Positions 1-8,611 of a stretch of DNA of 37,772 nt are shown in pieces. Position numbers and translations under genes: made by a program. How positions within the stretch are numbered: the first letter of the stretch is position 1; every line of letters starts with the position of its first letter. The stretch comes from Gammaproteobacteria bacterium. GTDB lineage: Bacteria; Pseudomonadota; Gammaproteobacteria; Tenderiales; Tenderiaceae. Location of the stretch: assembly GCA_021731365.1 (NCBI GenBank), contig JAKFXL010000050.1:1-37772 (forward strand), given 5' to 3'. The notes beneath the pieces were generated by a model that did no database searches, was not told the origin of the DNA, and saw nothing but the letters and a program-made list of their open reading frames with translations.

Positions 1-1
1 C

Positions 2-934
2 AACAACCCCACCACCGCCGCCAAAGTCGAACTGGGCAAACAGCTCTACTTTGATCCACGCCTATCAATCGATGGCACCGTCTCCTGTAACTCCTGCCAC
101 AACGTCATGGCCAACGGCACTGACAGCCGTGCTACCTCCGTCGGTGTTGACGGGCAGCGCGGCGGCAGAAGTGCACCCACCGTCTGGAATGCTGCCTTCC
201 TGAGCGCACAATTCTGGGATGGCCGCGCCAATACACTGGAAGATCAGGCTAAAGGTCCACCCTTAAATCCAATCGAAATGGGCATGCCCAGCGAAGCGGC
301 CATTGTCGAGCGGCTTAGTTCAATCTCCGGCTATGCTGAACAGTTCAATAAGGTCTTCGGCGGTAAAGATGCAGTAAGCTATGACAATATGGCTAAAGCC
401 ATTGCTGCCTTCGAACGGACATTAATCACCCGTAACAGCCCCTTCGACAGGTTTTTGGCTGGCGACAAAAAGGCCTTATCCAGCCAGGCACAAAATGGCA
501 TGAAACTATTTAAGGAGAGCGGGTGCAACGCCTGCCACAGCGGCCCCAACTTTGCCGGTCCACTGATGCCGGCGGGACAGGGTTTCTATCAAAAATTCCC
601 CATGTTCGCCAGCGACTACGACGCCAAATACAAGCTGCTGGAAGATACTGGCCGTCATGAGGTCACCAAGGATGAGAGCGATAAAAATGTCTGGCGTGTA
701 CCCAGCCTGCGGAACATCGCCCTAACCGCCCCCTACTTCCATAACGGTTCTGTGCAGACCCTGGACGAAGCGGTTCGTGTGATGGCCAAAGGCCAGCTTA
801 ATAAAGAGCTAACCGACAAAGAGACAGCAGATCTTGTCGCCTTCCTTGAAAGCTTAAGTGGCGAATTCCCTAAAATAGATATGCCACGTCTACCCGCCAC
901 AAGCGGCGGCAGCATCGTCGGCGCAACAAAATAA
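2..934 (+). CDS. Di-heme cytochrome c peroxidase (MauG/CcpA family), 5' end missing
   Basis: The reading frame is open from the left edge, so the N-terminus and any signal peptide lie outside the window. Two CxxCH heme-binding motifs are visible: CNSCH at 86-100 and CNACH at 524-538. This spacing and the late PYFHNGS motif are typical of bacterial di-heme cytochrome c peroxidases, which reduce hydrogen peroxide in the periplasm using electrons from small cytochromes. MauG-like relatives have other oxidative roles, so the exact reaction is inferred. The first methionine codon downstream (107) falls inside the first heme domain and cannot be the start. The gene ends just before a strong hairpin and converges on the HerA-like gene. 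Confidence 0.9.
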   Translation, partial: NNPTTAAKVELGKQLYFDPRLSIDGTVSCNSCHNVMANGTDSRATSVGVDGQRGGRSAPTVWNAAFLSAQFWDGRANTLEDQAKGPPLNPIEMGMPSEAAIVERLSSISGYAEQFNKVFGGKDAVSYDNMAKAIAAFERTLITRNSPFDRFLAGDKKALSSQAQNGMKLFKESGCNACHSGPNFAGPLMPAGQGFYQKFPMFASDYDAKYKLLEDTGRHEVTKDESDKNVWRVPSLRNIALTAPYFHNGSVQTLDEAVRVMAKGQLNKELTDKETADLVAFLESLSGEFPKIDMPRLPATSGGSIVGATK

Positions 935-953
935 ACACCCTGCAAAAATAGAT

Positions 954-981
954 AAAGGGACGCTAGGCGTCCCTTTGTTTT
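954..981. terminator. Bidirectional rho-independent terminator
   Basis: A perfect 10-bp stem (AAAGGGACGC / GCGTCCCTTT) closes a 3-nt loop and is followed by GTTTTAT. A-rich sequence on the left side also gives a T-rich tail on the minus strand. It lies between the convergent peroxidase and HerA-like genes and can serve both. Confidence 0.85.
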
Positions 982-1003
982 ATCTGGGTTTTATTTGGCC
1001 TAT

Positions 1004-2479
1004 TTAACGCCTGCCGCCCAGTAACGACCCAAGCAGACCGCGCACAATCTGCCGCCCCAGCTGACTGCCAATAGCACGTGCCGCACTTTTGGCCAGTGCA
1101 CTCACTACCGACTCAGGCCCCCTGGAAGAGGTTGATTTGGTAGACGTCTGTTTCACCTCCACACGCTGCTCTGCTTCAGCCGCTTGTGCCAATAGCGCTT
1201 CACTCCGTTTTTGCAGCAGTTCATAGGCCGACTCACGATCAACCAGGCTGTTGTATTTACTCGCCAGAGGTGAACGAGCCAACAGCGGTTGCCGCTCCTC
1301 CACCGTCAACGGCCCAATCCGCGACTGTGGTGGTGCAATCAGCACCCGTTCCACCATCGTAGGCTGCCCTTTATCATCAAGCACAGAGACTAACGCCTCA
1401 CCCACACCTAGCTGGCTGATCACCGTCTCGGTATCCAGTTTAGGGTTGCTACGCAAAGTTTGCGCGGCACTCTTGACTGCTTTTTGATCCTTGGGTGTGA
1501 AGGCACGCAATGCGTGTTGCACACGATTGCCCAACTGGCCCGCAATGTTGACAGGGATATCCGACGGCGTCTGACTAATGAAGTAGACCCCTACCCCCTT
1601 TGAACGAATCAGACGCACAACCTGTTCGATCTTATCTACCAACGCCGCTGGCGCATTTTTAAACAGTAGATGTGCCTCATCAAAAAAGAGCACCAGTTTA
1701 GGCCGATCGGGATCCCCCACTTCTGGTAGCTCTTCAAACAGTTCGGATAACAACCACAACAGAAAAGTAGCGTACAGACGTGGGCGCGGCATCAGTGACG
1801 TAGCATCCAGCATGCTCACCACACCATTGCCTGAGAAATCGACCTGCATCAGATCCTGTAACTGCAATGCCGGTTCAGCAAAAAACTGCTCCGCCCCCTC
1901 CTGCTCCAGTACCAGCAGACTGCGCTGAATAGCGGCAATACTGGCGCTGGAGAGGTTTCCATACTCCCTCTGCAACGCCTTGGCGTTGTCAGACAGCCAT
2001 GTCAACATGGAACGTAAATCTTTAAAATCAAGCAGCAACAACCCCTGGTCATCGGCAATCTTGAAGCAGGCGTACAATACCGCCTCTTGTGTACTGTTCA
2101 GCTCCAGCAAATTGGCCAGCAATAACGGCCCCATCTCTGAGATGGTGGTGCGTACAGGATGGCCAATCTGACCAAAAAGATCCCAAAAGACCACCGGATA
2201 GGGACGATTTTGATACTGAGTCAACTTTAACTGCTCTACACGTGCCTGAATCCGCTCATTCAGCCCCCCAGCCTTGGCTAGACCAGAAAGATCACCCTTG
2301 ATATCTGTAGCAAACACCGGAACTCCGGCCTGAGAAAACCCCTCAATCAAGGTCTGCAAGGTCACCGTTTTGCCCGTGCCCGTCGCCCCCGTAATCAAAC
2401 CGTGGCGATTCCCCATACGCAAACGTAAACTGACCGAAGTATCACCATCAGCACCAATAAACAGCCTATTTTCATCCAT
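1004..2479 (-). CDS. HerA-like ATPase of the YjgR / DUF853 family
   Basis: 491 residues, close to the usual length of E. coli YjgR. A Walker A motif GATGTGKT is at residues 31-38, and a Walker B-like segment ending in FFDEAH lies in the middle. The C-terminal part is low-complexity (K/T/S rich), followed by a glycine-rich tail ending [10 protein letters not shown]. The family belongs to the HerA/FtsK-like ATPases. It is annotated as a putative helicase or DNA-translocating ATPase, but its physiological role is not established. The start ATG at 2479 has only a weak purine stretch upstream. It stands alone: murI is divergent and the peroxidase converges. Confidence 0.9.
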   Translation of the reverse strand: MDENRLFIGADGDTSVSLRLRMGNRHGLITGATGTGKTVTLQTLIEGFSQAGVPVFATDIKGDLSGLAKAGGLNERIQARVEQLKLTQYQNRPYPVVFWDLFGQIGHPVRTTISEMGPLLLANLLELNSTQEAVLYACFKIADDQGLLLLDFKDLRSMLTWLSDNAKALQREYGNLSSASIAAIQRSLLVLEQEGAEQFFAEPALQLQDLMQVDFSGNGVVSMLDATSLMPRPRLYATFLLWLLSELFEELPEVGDPDRPKLVLFFDEAHLLFKNAPAALVDKIEQVVRLIRSKGVGVYFISQTPSDIPVNIAGQLGNRVQHALRAFTPKDQKAVKSAAQTLRSNPKLDTETVISQLGVGEALVSVLDDKGQPTMVERVLIAPPQSRIGPLTVEERQPLLARSPLASKYNSLVDRESAYELLQKRSEALLAQAAEAEQRVEVKQTSTKSTSSRGPESVVSALAKSAARAIGSQLGRQIVRGLLGSLLGGRR

Positions 2480-2654
2480 CGTTTCTATCCCTTAATAACA
2501 GATGCCCTCCTTACAGAGGACTTACCACAACGTTACTGCATTTTCCCTCAAACCGGAATCAGTGAAGAGCAAAATTGGCGACTACTGTATTATTGGGGCG
2601 AGTTAATGGAGATCACCCGATCCCTCACAAAAAACATGATGAGTGTATTCATAG

Positions 2655-3452
2655 ATGTCCCAAGAGAACCCTGTGGCAGTATTCGACTCTGGCGTTGGTG
2701 GCCTGTCAGTACTGCGTGAAATCCGCAATCTGCTGCCACACGAGGATCTGCTCTATGTTGCCGACTCCGCACACGTGCCATACGGAGAGAAGAGCACGTC
2801 TTTTATCGAGACCCGCGCCATTCTCATTACTGAGTTTTTTATTCGGCAGCAAGCCAAAGCAGTTGTGGTCGCCTGCAACACAGCAACCAGTGCAGCTGTT
2901 GAAACACTGCGCGCCCGTTTTGACATCCCCATAATCGCTATGGAGCCTGCCATCAAACCCGCCGCACAACAGACACGCAGCAATGTTATTGGCGTTCTTG
3001 CCACCAGCGGCACACTCAGCAGCGAACGGTTTGCCAACCTCACCGCCCGTCACGGTAACGGTGTAAAAATTGTTGTACAGCCCTGCCCAGGCTGGGTGGA
3101 ACTGGTTGAACACGGCAATATCAATAATGAAGAGGCGCACATACTGGTGGACCGCTACGTCACGCCGCTGCTGGAAAAGGGGGTTGATACGTTAGTGCTT
3201 GGTTGTACCCACTACCCTTTCCTGAAGAATACAATTCAAAAAATAGCCGGAAGCAACGTCACCATTATCGACCCTAGCCCGGCTGTTGCCCGAGAATTAC
3301 AACGACGCCTCCATCACCATCAACTACTCAATCCAGATAAAAGCAAAAAGGGAGAGGATACTTTCTGGAGTAGTGGCAACTCAGCGCAAGTAACAGCGAT
3401 TATCTCAGCACTCTGGGGTGAAAACGTAACAATCAATAACTTGCCCGCCTGA
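2655..3452 (+). CDS. murI: Glutamate racemase
   Basis: 265 residues, full family length. It converts L- to D-glutamate for peptidoglycan precursor synthesis in the cytoplasm. The N-terminal motif FDSGVGGLSVL is diagnostic, and the two catalytic cysteines are visible: C74 in VVACNTATS and C184 in LGCTHYPF. The DSAHVPYG segment that follows the first strand is also typical. The ATG at 2655 immediately precedes MSQENPVAVFDSG; its Shine-Dalgarno sequence is weak. It is monocistronic as far as can be seen, and divergent from the HerA-like gene. Confidence 0.97.
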   Translation: MSQENPVAVFDSGVGGLSVLREIRNLLPHEDLLYVADSAHVPYGEKSTSFIETRAILITEFFIRQQAKAVVVACNTATSAAVETLRARFDIPIIAMEPAIKPAAQQTRSNVIGVLATSGTLSSERFANLTARHGNGVKIVVQPCPGWVELVEHGNINNEEAHILVDRYVTPLLEKGVDTLVLGCTHYPFLKNTIQKIAGSNVTIIDPSPAVARELQRRLHHHQLLNPDKSKKGEDTFWSSGNSAQVTAIISALWGENVTINNLPA

Positions 3453-3638
3453 AAACAAACCAACAAAGGCTATCAATCATAAAAACGGATGAGCCGGTAT
3501 CCATACCAGCCCCTCCGCCCCGGTAACAGCAGACTCAATACTCATAATGGGGGTGAGCTTTTGAGCCTGACTGTGCCAGACTGCAACAACCTGAGTATGA
3601 TAAAAATCAACATACTCGAAGCCGTTATTCATTTCATA

Positions 3639-3953
3639 TCAGAACGGTTGGCTACCGCCCATTTTGACCGCTGGATGTTCAACACCACGTAAAAAATCTT
3701 TTTGAATCGCTTTCACATCCGAGATCTTCAATAGATAAATAGAGCGACCAGAATCAACAGCACGCCTCTCCGCCATTATTACCCATTTGAGCAACAACGT
3801 ACTATCAACGCCACTTTTTCTGGCCAACGCTGCACGACCGCTGTTGCTACTGCATACTTTCATCAACAGTGCCACACGAAAGGCCCCCGAGGCAGATAAG
3901 GCCTCAACCCCTTTTGAAAAAACAGCCCTATTTTCATCCATTAATCTGGCCAT
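3639..3953 (-). CDS. Diverged DUF4332-family small protein (cassette 1, second gene)
   Basis: 104 residues. The central stretch (SGRAALARKSGV...LLLKWVIMAE) lines up by eye with TGRKALAEKSGI...LILKWVNMAD of the protein at 11891-12298, which is a clear DUF4332 protein. The first helix-hairpin-helix-like IEGIGPKYAEAL of that paralogue is here replaced by an unrelated-looking segment that keeps only EALSAS. The C-terminal part is shorter and different. GAGG lies 7 nt before the ATG, so the gene still looks translatable. It is the second gene after the protein at 3997-4389, the same order as in cassette 2. It is either a fast-diverging functional copy or a decaying one; function unknown. Confidence 0.7.
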   Translation of the reverse strand: MARLMDENRAVFSKGVEALSASGAFRVALLMKVCSSNSGRAALARKSGVDSTLLLKWVIMAERRAVDSGRSIYLLKISDVKAIQKDFLRGVEHPAVKMGGSQPF

Positions 3954-3996
3954 GTTACACCTCTGTTAAAACAACAGTTTTATCTCACTATTGCCA

Positions 3997-4389
3997 TCAC
4001 TCATCACAATGAGTTTTGTCCTTTTTGTCCATGCTAAACCACACTGTTTTCTGACTGCCTTCCACACTCATACCACCATCACTACTGCTACTGATCAATC
4101 CCATAATTTTTGGCAGTAATACCAACATCCCATCCTTAGCCAACATTGGTTCTATTGATGTATTGAATGCCAACAGATCAATGTCAATTTTCTGCATCAA
4201 TGCCATAACAGAAGATGTGCTGTCCGATGACGTAAATTGAGAAATATCCTGCAGCGATACCACATTAACCACCGTACGCACCGCCTCTGGCAAAAAACGT
4301 ACAGACTGTTCGAAACTAAACTCCTTATAAACAAGCAACGAGGTTAACAAGCCTCCATTTATCTCAATAATTTTGTTTGTAATATCCAT
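3997..4389 (-). CDS. Small protein paralogous to the 12345-12722 product (cassette 1, first gene)
   Basis: 130 residues from the ATG at 4389. This start is chosen because GGAGGA sits 8 nt upstream and because the paralogue begins at the same alignment position; a GTG at 4407 is in frame but lies in the ribosome-binding region. Shared landmarks with the other copy are MDI..II...G.L.SLLV, F..EQ...FLPEA, ALMQKIDI and LLPKI. The glycine-rich tail of the paralogue is replaced by an S/D/K-rich end. Similar small proteins are called DUF937 or DUF2780, but I am not certain of the family. No signal peptide or membrane segment is visible. A shared operator-like repeat lies about 100 nt upstream (4488-4504). 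Confidence 0.7.
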   Translation of the reverse strand: MDITNKIIEINGGLLTSLLVYKEFSFEQSVRFLPEAVRTVVNVVSLQDISQFTSSDSTSSVMALMQKIDIDLLAFNTSIEPMLAKDGMLVLLPKIMGLISSSSDGGMSVEGSQKTVWFSMDKKDKTHCDE

Positions 4390-4487
4390 AATAAAAGTCC
4401 TCCACACTACTTGAGCAGTGGCTACATAAGTAGCTCTCCCATCAACTATCGTCTATGAACGCTTTCTATACAATGGCAAAAACCACG

Positions 4488-4504
4488 CTTTTACACTGTT
4501 TTAC
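4488..4504 (-). promoter_or_regulatory. Operator-like direct repeat upstream of cassette 1
   Basis: The plus-strand sequence CTTTTACACTGTTTTAC contains two TTTAC half-sites one helical turn (10 bp) apart. The same 16-17 bases occur upstream of cassette 2 and, with two changes, upstream of ompA. On the transcribed strand a possible -35 box TTGCCA (4474-4479) follows 8 nt later. The geometry fits an OmpR/PhoB-family activator site; the binding protein is inferred to be the regulator at 6260-6940. Confidence 0.6.
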
Positions 4505-4711
4505 CAGGAGGTGAATTGAGAGACCGGAGAGGGAAGCATCATCACAAAAGTAAACTCATAACCGCTCTGCAGTACAACCATAAAAAATTGTTAAGAAACT
4601 ACAGAATTAATACAGAACTCTAGTGTATTGGATAAAAAAAGACAAAAACAGAAAATAGCCAGCCAATGATTAGCAGGCATAAATCAAATAAGAGGGGGTA
4701 ATATAAAGGGT
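4505..4711. other. Non-coding stretch between the cassette 1 operator and the ompA terminator
   Basis: A/T-rich sequence with no credible reading frame or RNA gene that I can recognise. Together with the operator and the ompA terminator it makes up the 364-nt gap between cassette 1 (start 4389) and ompA. Confidence 0.5.
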
Positions 4712-4743
4712 AAAAAACTTCCCGGCGCTATTAGCGCCGGGAA
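4712..4743 (-). terminator. Rho-independent terminator of the OmpA-like gene
   Basis: TTCCCGGCGCT and AGCGCCGGGAA form an 11-bp GC-rich stem with a tiny loop. On the minus strand the hairpin is followed by a T-run (plus-strand TAAAAAAC at 4711-4718). It begins about 10 nt after the ompA-like stop codon. Confidence 0.85.
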
Positions 4744-4753
4744 ACCTCAAACA

Positions 4754-6013
4754 TTAACGCTGCAGAATATGCAATTCAACACGACGGTTAGCACTACGGC
4801 CAGTGGCTGTAGCGTTATCTGCCACAGGCTTGTCCGGACCGTAACCCTTGGTCTTAAGGTTATCCGCCTTAACACCTTTACCTACCAGATAAGCGGCCAC
4901 AGAATCAGCACGCTGCTGTGACAAACGACGGTTCAGACTTACAGAACCAGTGCTTGAAGTATGACCTGCAACTTCCACCACCATAGTTGAGTATTTCACC
5001 AACGTTGTCGCCATATCGTCCAGAACAGTTTGTGACTCGTCGGTTAACTTGGCAGAACCTGTTTCAAAGTTAACACCCTTCAGGACAATAACCTCTTCCA
5101 GCTCACACCCTTTGCTATCAACACGGGCATCTGCCTTACTGTCTGGACATTTATCAGCACTATCAGCGATGCCATCCTTATCACCATCCAATTCGCACCC
5201 TTTGGCATCAACCTTGGCACCAGCCGGTGTATTCGGACAGCTATCTTTACTATCACTCACACCATCCTTATCGCTATCAAGTTCACACCCCATAGCATCA
5301 ACCTTGGTACCTTTTGGTGTGTCAGCACATTTATCCATACTGTCCTTAACGCCATCCGCATCGCTGTCACCATCCACTGGGGCTGGTTTTGCCACAGGCG
5401 CGGGGGCTGGAGCCACAATTTTAGCAACCACAGGTGCTGCAACAACCGCTGCTACCGGTACAGCCTTCGCACCAATCGGCATCATCAAACCAACATTCAC
5501 CATCCAGTCACCAAAACGGTCAACACCGGGCATGCGGTCATCGTTGTCGAGACGGTAACGTACATCACCACGCAGGTTGATGCCTGAATCGGTCAAACTA
5601 CGCATCACACCAACACCGGCATTCACCATGGCATTATTGTCACTGTCACCAGCAACTTCAGTACGCAGTACACCTGCACCAATCACTGCATAGGGTGAAA
5701 AGCTCATGGAACGGTCAAAGAAGTAAAGACCATCCAACTGAGCGCCACGCTGCTTGTATTTGTTAGCACTAGATTCAAAATCGAGGTTATCAGCAGCCAG
5801 ACTCAACTCCAGATTCCACATGTTTGAGATCTGTTTACCAAGCCCCAGCATCAACCCCACATCATTGTCAGCGGTACGATCACTATCCGCATTGATGTAG
5901 GAAAGCGAAGGCACAAAATAAGTTCTTTCATCCGTGGTACCAGCCATCGCCTGTGTAGCAACGGCAGTCAGCGCCAGCGTCACACCGGCAATAGCACGTT
6001 TTCCGTATAGCAT
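4754..6013 (-). CDS. OmpA-family outer-membrane protein with thrombospondin type 3 repeats
   Basis: 419 residues. A signal peptide ends near AMAG (about residue 25). An eight-strand OmpA-like beta-barrel domain follows (about 30-180), then an Ala/Pro/Val-rich linker. Three calcium-binding type 3 repeats (DSDADGVKDSMDKC, DSDKDGVSDSKDSC, DGDKDGIADSADKC) lead into a C-terminal OmpA/MotB-like domain that binds peptidoglycan in the family. In this domain the usual GHTD reads GHTS, so the Asp that contacts diaminopimelate in OmpA is replaced by Ser, while the partner Arg in LSQQRADS is present. AAGGAG lies 6 nt before the ATG. The gene is divergent from the response regulator operon and has an operator-like repeat and promoter upstream. 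Confidence 0.92.
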   Translation of the reverse strand: MLYGKRAIAGVTLALTAVATQAMAGTTDERTYFVPSLSYINADSDRTADNDVGLMLGLGKQISNMWNLELSLAADNLDFESSANKYKQRGAQLDGLYFFDRSMSFSPYAVIGAGVLRTEVAGDSDNNAMVNAGVGVMRSLTDSGINLRGDVRYRLDNDDRMPGVDRFGDWMVNVGLMMPIGAKAVPVAAVVAAPVVAKIVAPAPAPVAKPAPVDGDSDADGVKDSMDKCADTPKGTKVDAMGCELDSDKDGVSDSKDSCPNTPAGAKVDAKGCELDGDKDGIADSADKCPDSKADARVDSKGCELEEVIVLKGVNFETGSAKLTDESQTVLDDMATTLVKYSTMVVEVAGHTSSTGSVSLNRRLSQQRADSVAAYLVGKGVKADNLKTKGYGPDKPVADNATATGRSANRRVELHILQR

Positions 6014-6110
6014 TAAGTACTCCTTTCAAAGTTAGGGTTTGGGTTACTGCAAATCTGGGGATAGCTCTATATTTTTGTATGCTGCCATGTAGTCTGGCAT
6101 TTATGGCGTG

Positions 6111-6139
6111 AGGATACGCATTTACGCCCCCCTTCTCAA
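6111..6139 (-). promoter_or_regulatory. Predicted sigma-70-type promoter of the OmpA-like gene
   Basis: On the minus strand TTGAGA (6134-6139) and TATCCT (6111-6116) are separated by exactly 17 nt. The operator-like repeat ends 13 nt upstream of the -35 box, a position suited to activation. The 5' leader would be about 95-100 nt. Confidence 0.45.
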
Positions 6140-6152
6140 CTAGTGCTGTGAT

Positions 6153-6171
6153 CTTTTACACTACTTTACAC
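6153..6171 (-). promoter_or_regulatory. Operator-like direct repeat upstream of the OmpA-like gene
   Basis: The plus-strand sequence CTTTTACACTACTTTACAC is a near-perfect direct repeat of CTTTACAC with 10-11 bp period. The first ten bases are identical to those of the elements at 4488 and 12831. It lies between the divergent ompA-like and response regulator genes and could control both. Confidence 0.6.
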
Positions 6172-6204
6172 CTTTGAGGGAAAATCAACCAGCCTTAACG
6201 CCGG

Positions 6205-6235
6205 TTGAATGGAGGCCAAACATATACTGTATAAT
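6205..6235 (+). promoter_or_regulatory. Possible promoter of the response regulator operon
   Basis: TATAAT (6230-6235) is a consensus -10 box. The best -35 candidate, TTGAAT (6205-6210), is 19 nt upstream, slightly long. Transcription would start near 6242, giving a short leader before the ATG at 6260. Confidence 0.4.
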
Positions 6236-6259
6236 CGCCACAAATTTTGGAGATACAAA

Positions 6260-6940
6260 ATGCGTATTGCCCTCATCGAGGATGATCCTACACAGGCATC
6301 ACTTCTAAAAAGCTGGTTAACGGCTGCCGACCATCACGTGCACCATTATGACAGCGGTGAGAGTTTTACCCGTGCACTAAATCAGGAGAGTTTTGATCTC
6401 ATGGTGATGGACTGGGGGTTACCTGACATTAGTGGCATTGAGCTGGTGAAAAGTGTTCGAGCCAAAGACACCTTGGTTCCTGTACTCTTTATTACCAGTC
6501 GTGATAGCGAACAGGATATCGTGGCGGCCCTTGCCGCAGGTGCTGATGATTATCTTATCAAACCACCACGTCAAGGCGAAACACTGGCACGCATCGCCGC
6601 ACTGCAGCGCCGCAGCCAAGTGGGGGACAATGAGGAGAACCTGCTTCAATTTGGTCCCTACACCCTTGATAGTGAGCGCAATACGGTTCTTTATAACGAC
6701 GAGGTGATTCAGTTTACCCACAAAGAGTTTAAATTCGCCCATTTTCTATTTCAGAACCGCAACCGGCTGTTATCACGCGGCCACCTGTTGGAAAATGTCT
6801 GGGGATTAAACGCCGAAGTAACAACACGCACCGTCGATGTACACGCCAGCAAAATCCGTCGCAAACTGGGGTTGAGCACTGCCAACGGCTGGCGTCTGGT
6901 ATCAATTTACCAATATGGTTATCGCCTTGAAACGCTATAG
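6260..6940 (+). CDS. OmpR/PhoB-family response regulator
   Basis: 226 residues. The start is set at the ATG at 6260, with GGAGA 6 nt upstream and the sequence opening MRIALIEDD; an in-frame ATG at 6209 lies inside the probable promoter. The receiver domain spans about residues 1-115, with acidic E/D at 8-10, phospho-acceptor D51 in VMDWGLPD, the Thr/Ser switch in FITSRD and the Lys in YLIKPPR. The C-terminal winged-helix DNA-binding domain (about 130-225) contains FTHKEF and the recognition region VDVHASKIRRKL. It is the first gene of an operon with the LysM/FecR protein and the CHASE2 kinase, its likely partner. It probably binds the TTTACA direct repeats found at three promoters here. Confidence 0.93.
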   Translation: MRIALIEDDPTQASLLKSWLTAADHHVHHYDSGESFTRALNQESFDLMVMDWGLPDISGIELVKSVRAKDTLVPVLFITSRDSEQDIVAALAAGADDYLIKPPRQGETLARIAALQRRSQVGDNEENLLQFGPYTLDSERNTVLYNDEVIQFTHKEFKFAHFLFQNRNRLLSRGHLLENVWGLNAEVTTRTVDVHASKIRRKLGLSTANGWRLVSIYQYGYRLETL

Positions 6941-6990
6941 TTAAGCGATTGCAACCTCATCGTATGGGCATCCTCTCAGAGAACATATTC

Positions 6991-8595
6991 ATGGCTACGC
7001 GCACTAATGGCTCAGGAAAGGGCCGATTACAACGCCTGCTGTTAGCCTCACTGATGTTTATCATCGTCATTAATAGTAGTTATGGCAGTGACTGGGTCTA
7101 TACAGTGCGCCCCGGCGACAGCATCTGGCAACTGTCACAGCAGTACCTCAAAAACCCCAACCAGTGGCCTGACGTGCAAAAACTTAATAACATCAGCAAT
7201 GCACAGGCCATGCGTCCCGGTACGCGAATCACCATCCCTGTCGAATGGTTAAAACACTCGCCCAAACCCGCACAAATCATCAAGAGCCATGGCGATGTCA
7301 CGCTCGCCAACGATGGCAAAATACGCCCCTTTACTCCACCTGCCATTATCAATAGTGGTGATACGTTAAGCAGTGGCAATAACAGTAGCGCCACCATTGA
7401 ATTTGCTGATGGATCACTGCTGATTCTCCAGCCAAACAGTGAGGTATCAATGGATAGCCTCGGCAGCTTTGATGCCACAGGCATGGTTGATACTTCAGTG
7501 CGATTAAAAAAAGGGCGTGTTGAGAACAGGGTGGCCCCACAAAAACCTGACAGTCGCTACCGCATTATCACACCGGCAGCTGTGGCCGCCGTACGTGGCA
7601 CCGAGTTCCGGGTGGGCGGCGACAATGGCGGCGCGCTCATGCGCAGTGAAGTGCTGGGTGGCAAAATTGCTGTCACCGGCTCTGGTGTCACCCGTGAGGT
7701 CCCATTAGGCTACGGCACCGTTGCTGAAAGCGGCAAGCCGCCCTCCGAACCCGAACCCCTGCCAGCGGCACCGGATCTATCAGGCCTAACCCAGCGTGGT
7801 TCACAATCGGGTATCAGCTTTCACTGGCCTGCGGTAAACGGCGCTGTCGGTTATCGCGCTCAACTGGCCTACAGCGAAGAGTTCACCACCGTGCTTCGCG
7901 ACGAACTACTGAAGAGCCCCGAGCTCACACTACTCAACCTGGAACCAGCCAATTACGTGCTGCGGCTGCGTGCCATCAACCAATCGGGACTGGAGGGATT
8001 TGATGCCTTGCACTCGTTTACCATCATCGCTCCGATCGCCATGCCACGCCCCACCACCCCCGAAGACGGGGCGACACTAACGTTAGGCAAACCCTGGATC
8101 GGCTGGTCCGCCACCCCCGATACAAGCTTTTATCTGCTACAACTGGCGACAGACGTACAGTTCACCGCCAATCTTCAAGAGATCAGCGGCATCGTCAACA
8201 ACCACTACCGCCCTCTTGATGATCTCCCCGCTGGCCCCTACTACTGGCGTGTGGCCAGTTTCGCCAGCAACATCAAAAGCGAATTCAGCACCCCACGACA
8301 GTTCCTTATCTCAACCAAACCTGCACCCCCTGGCGCGATCAGTGTCACACTCAATCAGCGTGACGCAGACTTTAACTGGGGGACTATTGATGGCGCGGCA
8401 GAGTACCAGTTCCAACTTAGCCCCTATGAAGACTTTACTGCCCTCACCATCAACAGCCGTACCAGCGATAACCACTACGGCGTTAAGTTGCTCGCCCCCG
8501 GCCATTATCACTACCGCGTCCGTGTGATCAACGATGATGGCCAAAGCGGTCCCTACGGCCCTGTCGGGGTACTGGTGGTACCCAATGCGCCCTGA
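6991..8595 (+). CDS. Secreted LysM-FecR domain protein with fibronectin-like repeats
   Basis: 534 residues from the ATG at 6991, which has AGAGAA about 8 nt upstream; in-frame alternatives at 6949 (TTG) and 6964 (ATG) lack a ribosome site. A hydrophobic signal (LLLASLMFIIVI) ends near residue 32. It is followed by a LysM domain (about 36-86, YTVRPGDSIWQLSQQY), which binds peptidoglycan in this family. A FecR domain (about 100-240) includes GDTLSS, TIEFADGSLLILQPNS and AAVAAVRGTEFRV. Three beta-rich, fibronectin type III-like segments follow (about 265-535), each with a Y.(W/F)R(V/L)... motif. It sits between the regulator and the CHASE2 kinase, an arrangement known for FecR and CHASE2 proteins. 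I infer a periplasmic accessory or sensor component coupling the cell wall to the kinase. Confidence 0.88.
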   Translation: MATRTNGSGKGRLQRLLLASLMFIIVINSSYGSDWVYTVRPGDSIWQLSQQYLKNPNQWPDVQKLNNISNAQAMRPGTRITIPVEWLKHSPKPAQIIKSHGDVTLANDGKIRPFTPPAIINSGDTLSSGNNSSATIEFADGSLLILQPNSEVSMDSLGSFDATGMVDTSVRLKKGRVENRVAPQKPDSRYRIITPAAVAAVRGTEFRVGGDNGGALMRSEVLGGKIAVTGSGVTREVPLGYGTVAESGKPPSEPEPLPAAPDLSGLTQRGSQSGISFHWPAVNGAVGYRAQLAYSEEFTTVLRDELLKSPELTLLNLEPANYVLRLRAINQSGLEGFDALHSFTIIAPIAMPRPTTPEDGATLTLGKPWIGWSATPDTSFYLLQLATDVQFTANLQEISGIVNNHYRPLDDLPAGPYYWRVASFASNIKSEFSTPRQFLISTKPAPPGAISVTLNQRDADFNWGTIDGAAEYQFQLSPYEDFTALTINSRTSDNHYGVKLLAPGHYHYRVRVINDDGQSGPYGPVGVLVVPNAP

Positions 8596-8611
8596 ACAGG
8601 GCTGACCGTAA

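Noticed and set aside
2706-3140. 144-codon Cys-rich minus-strand frame inside murI
   Set aside because: Complementary to murI, whose catalytic motifs are intact; no upstream signal.
5049-5558. 169-codon Ser/Ala-rich plus-strand frame inside the ompA-like gene
   Set aside because: It is antisense to a strongly supported gene; its composition mirrors the calcium-repeat codons; no ribosome site.
6209-6259. Longer N-terminus for the response regulator from the ATG at 6209
   Set aside because: This ATG overlaps the probable promoter, has no ribosome site, and adds 17 residues before the canonical receiver-domain start.
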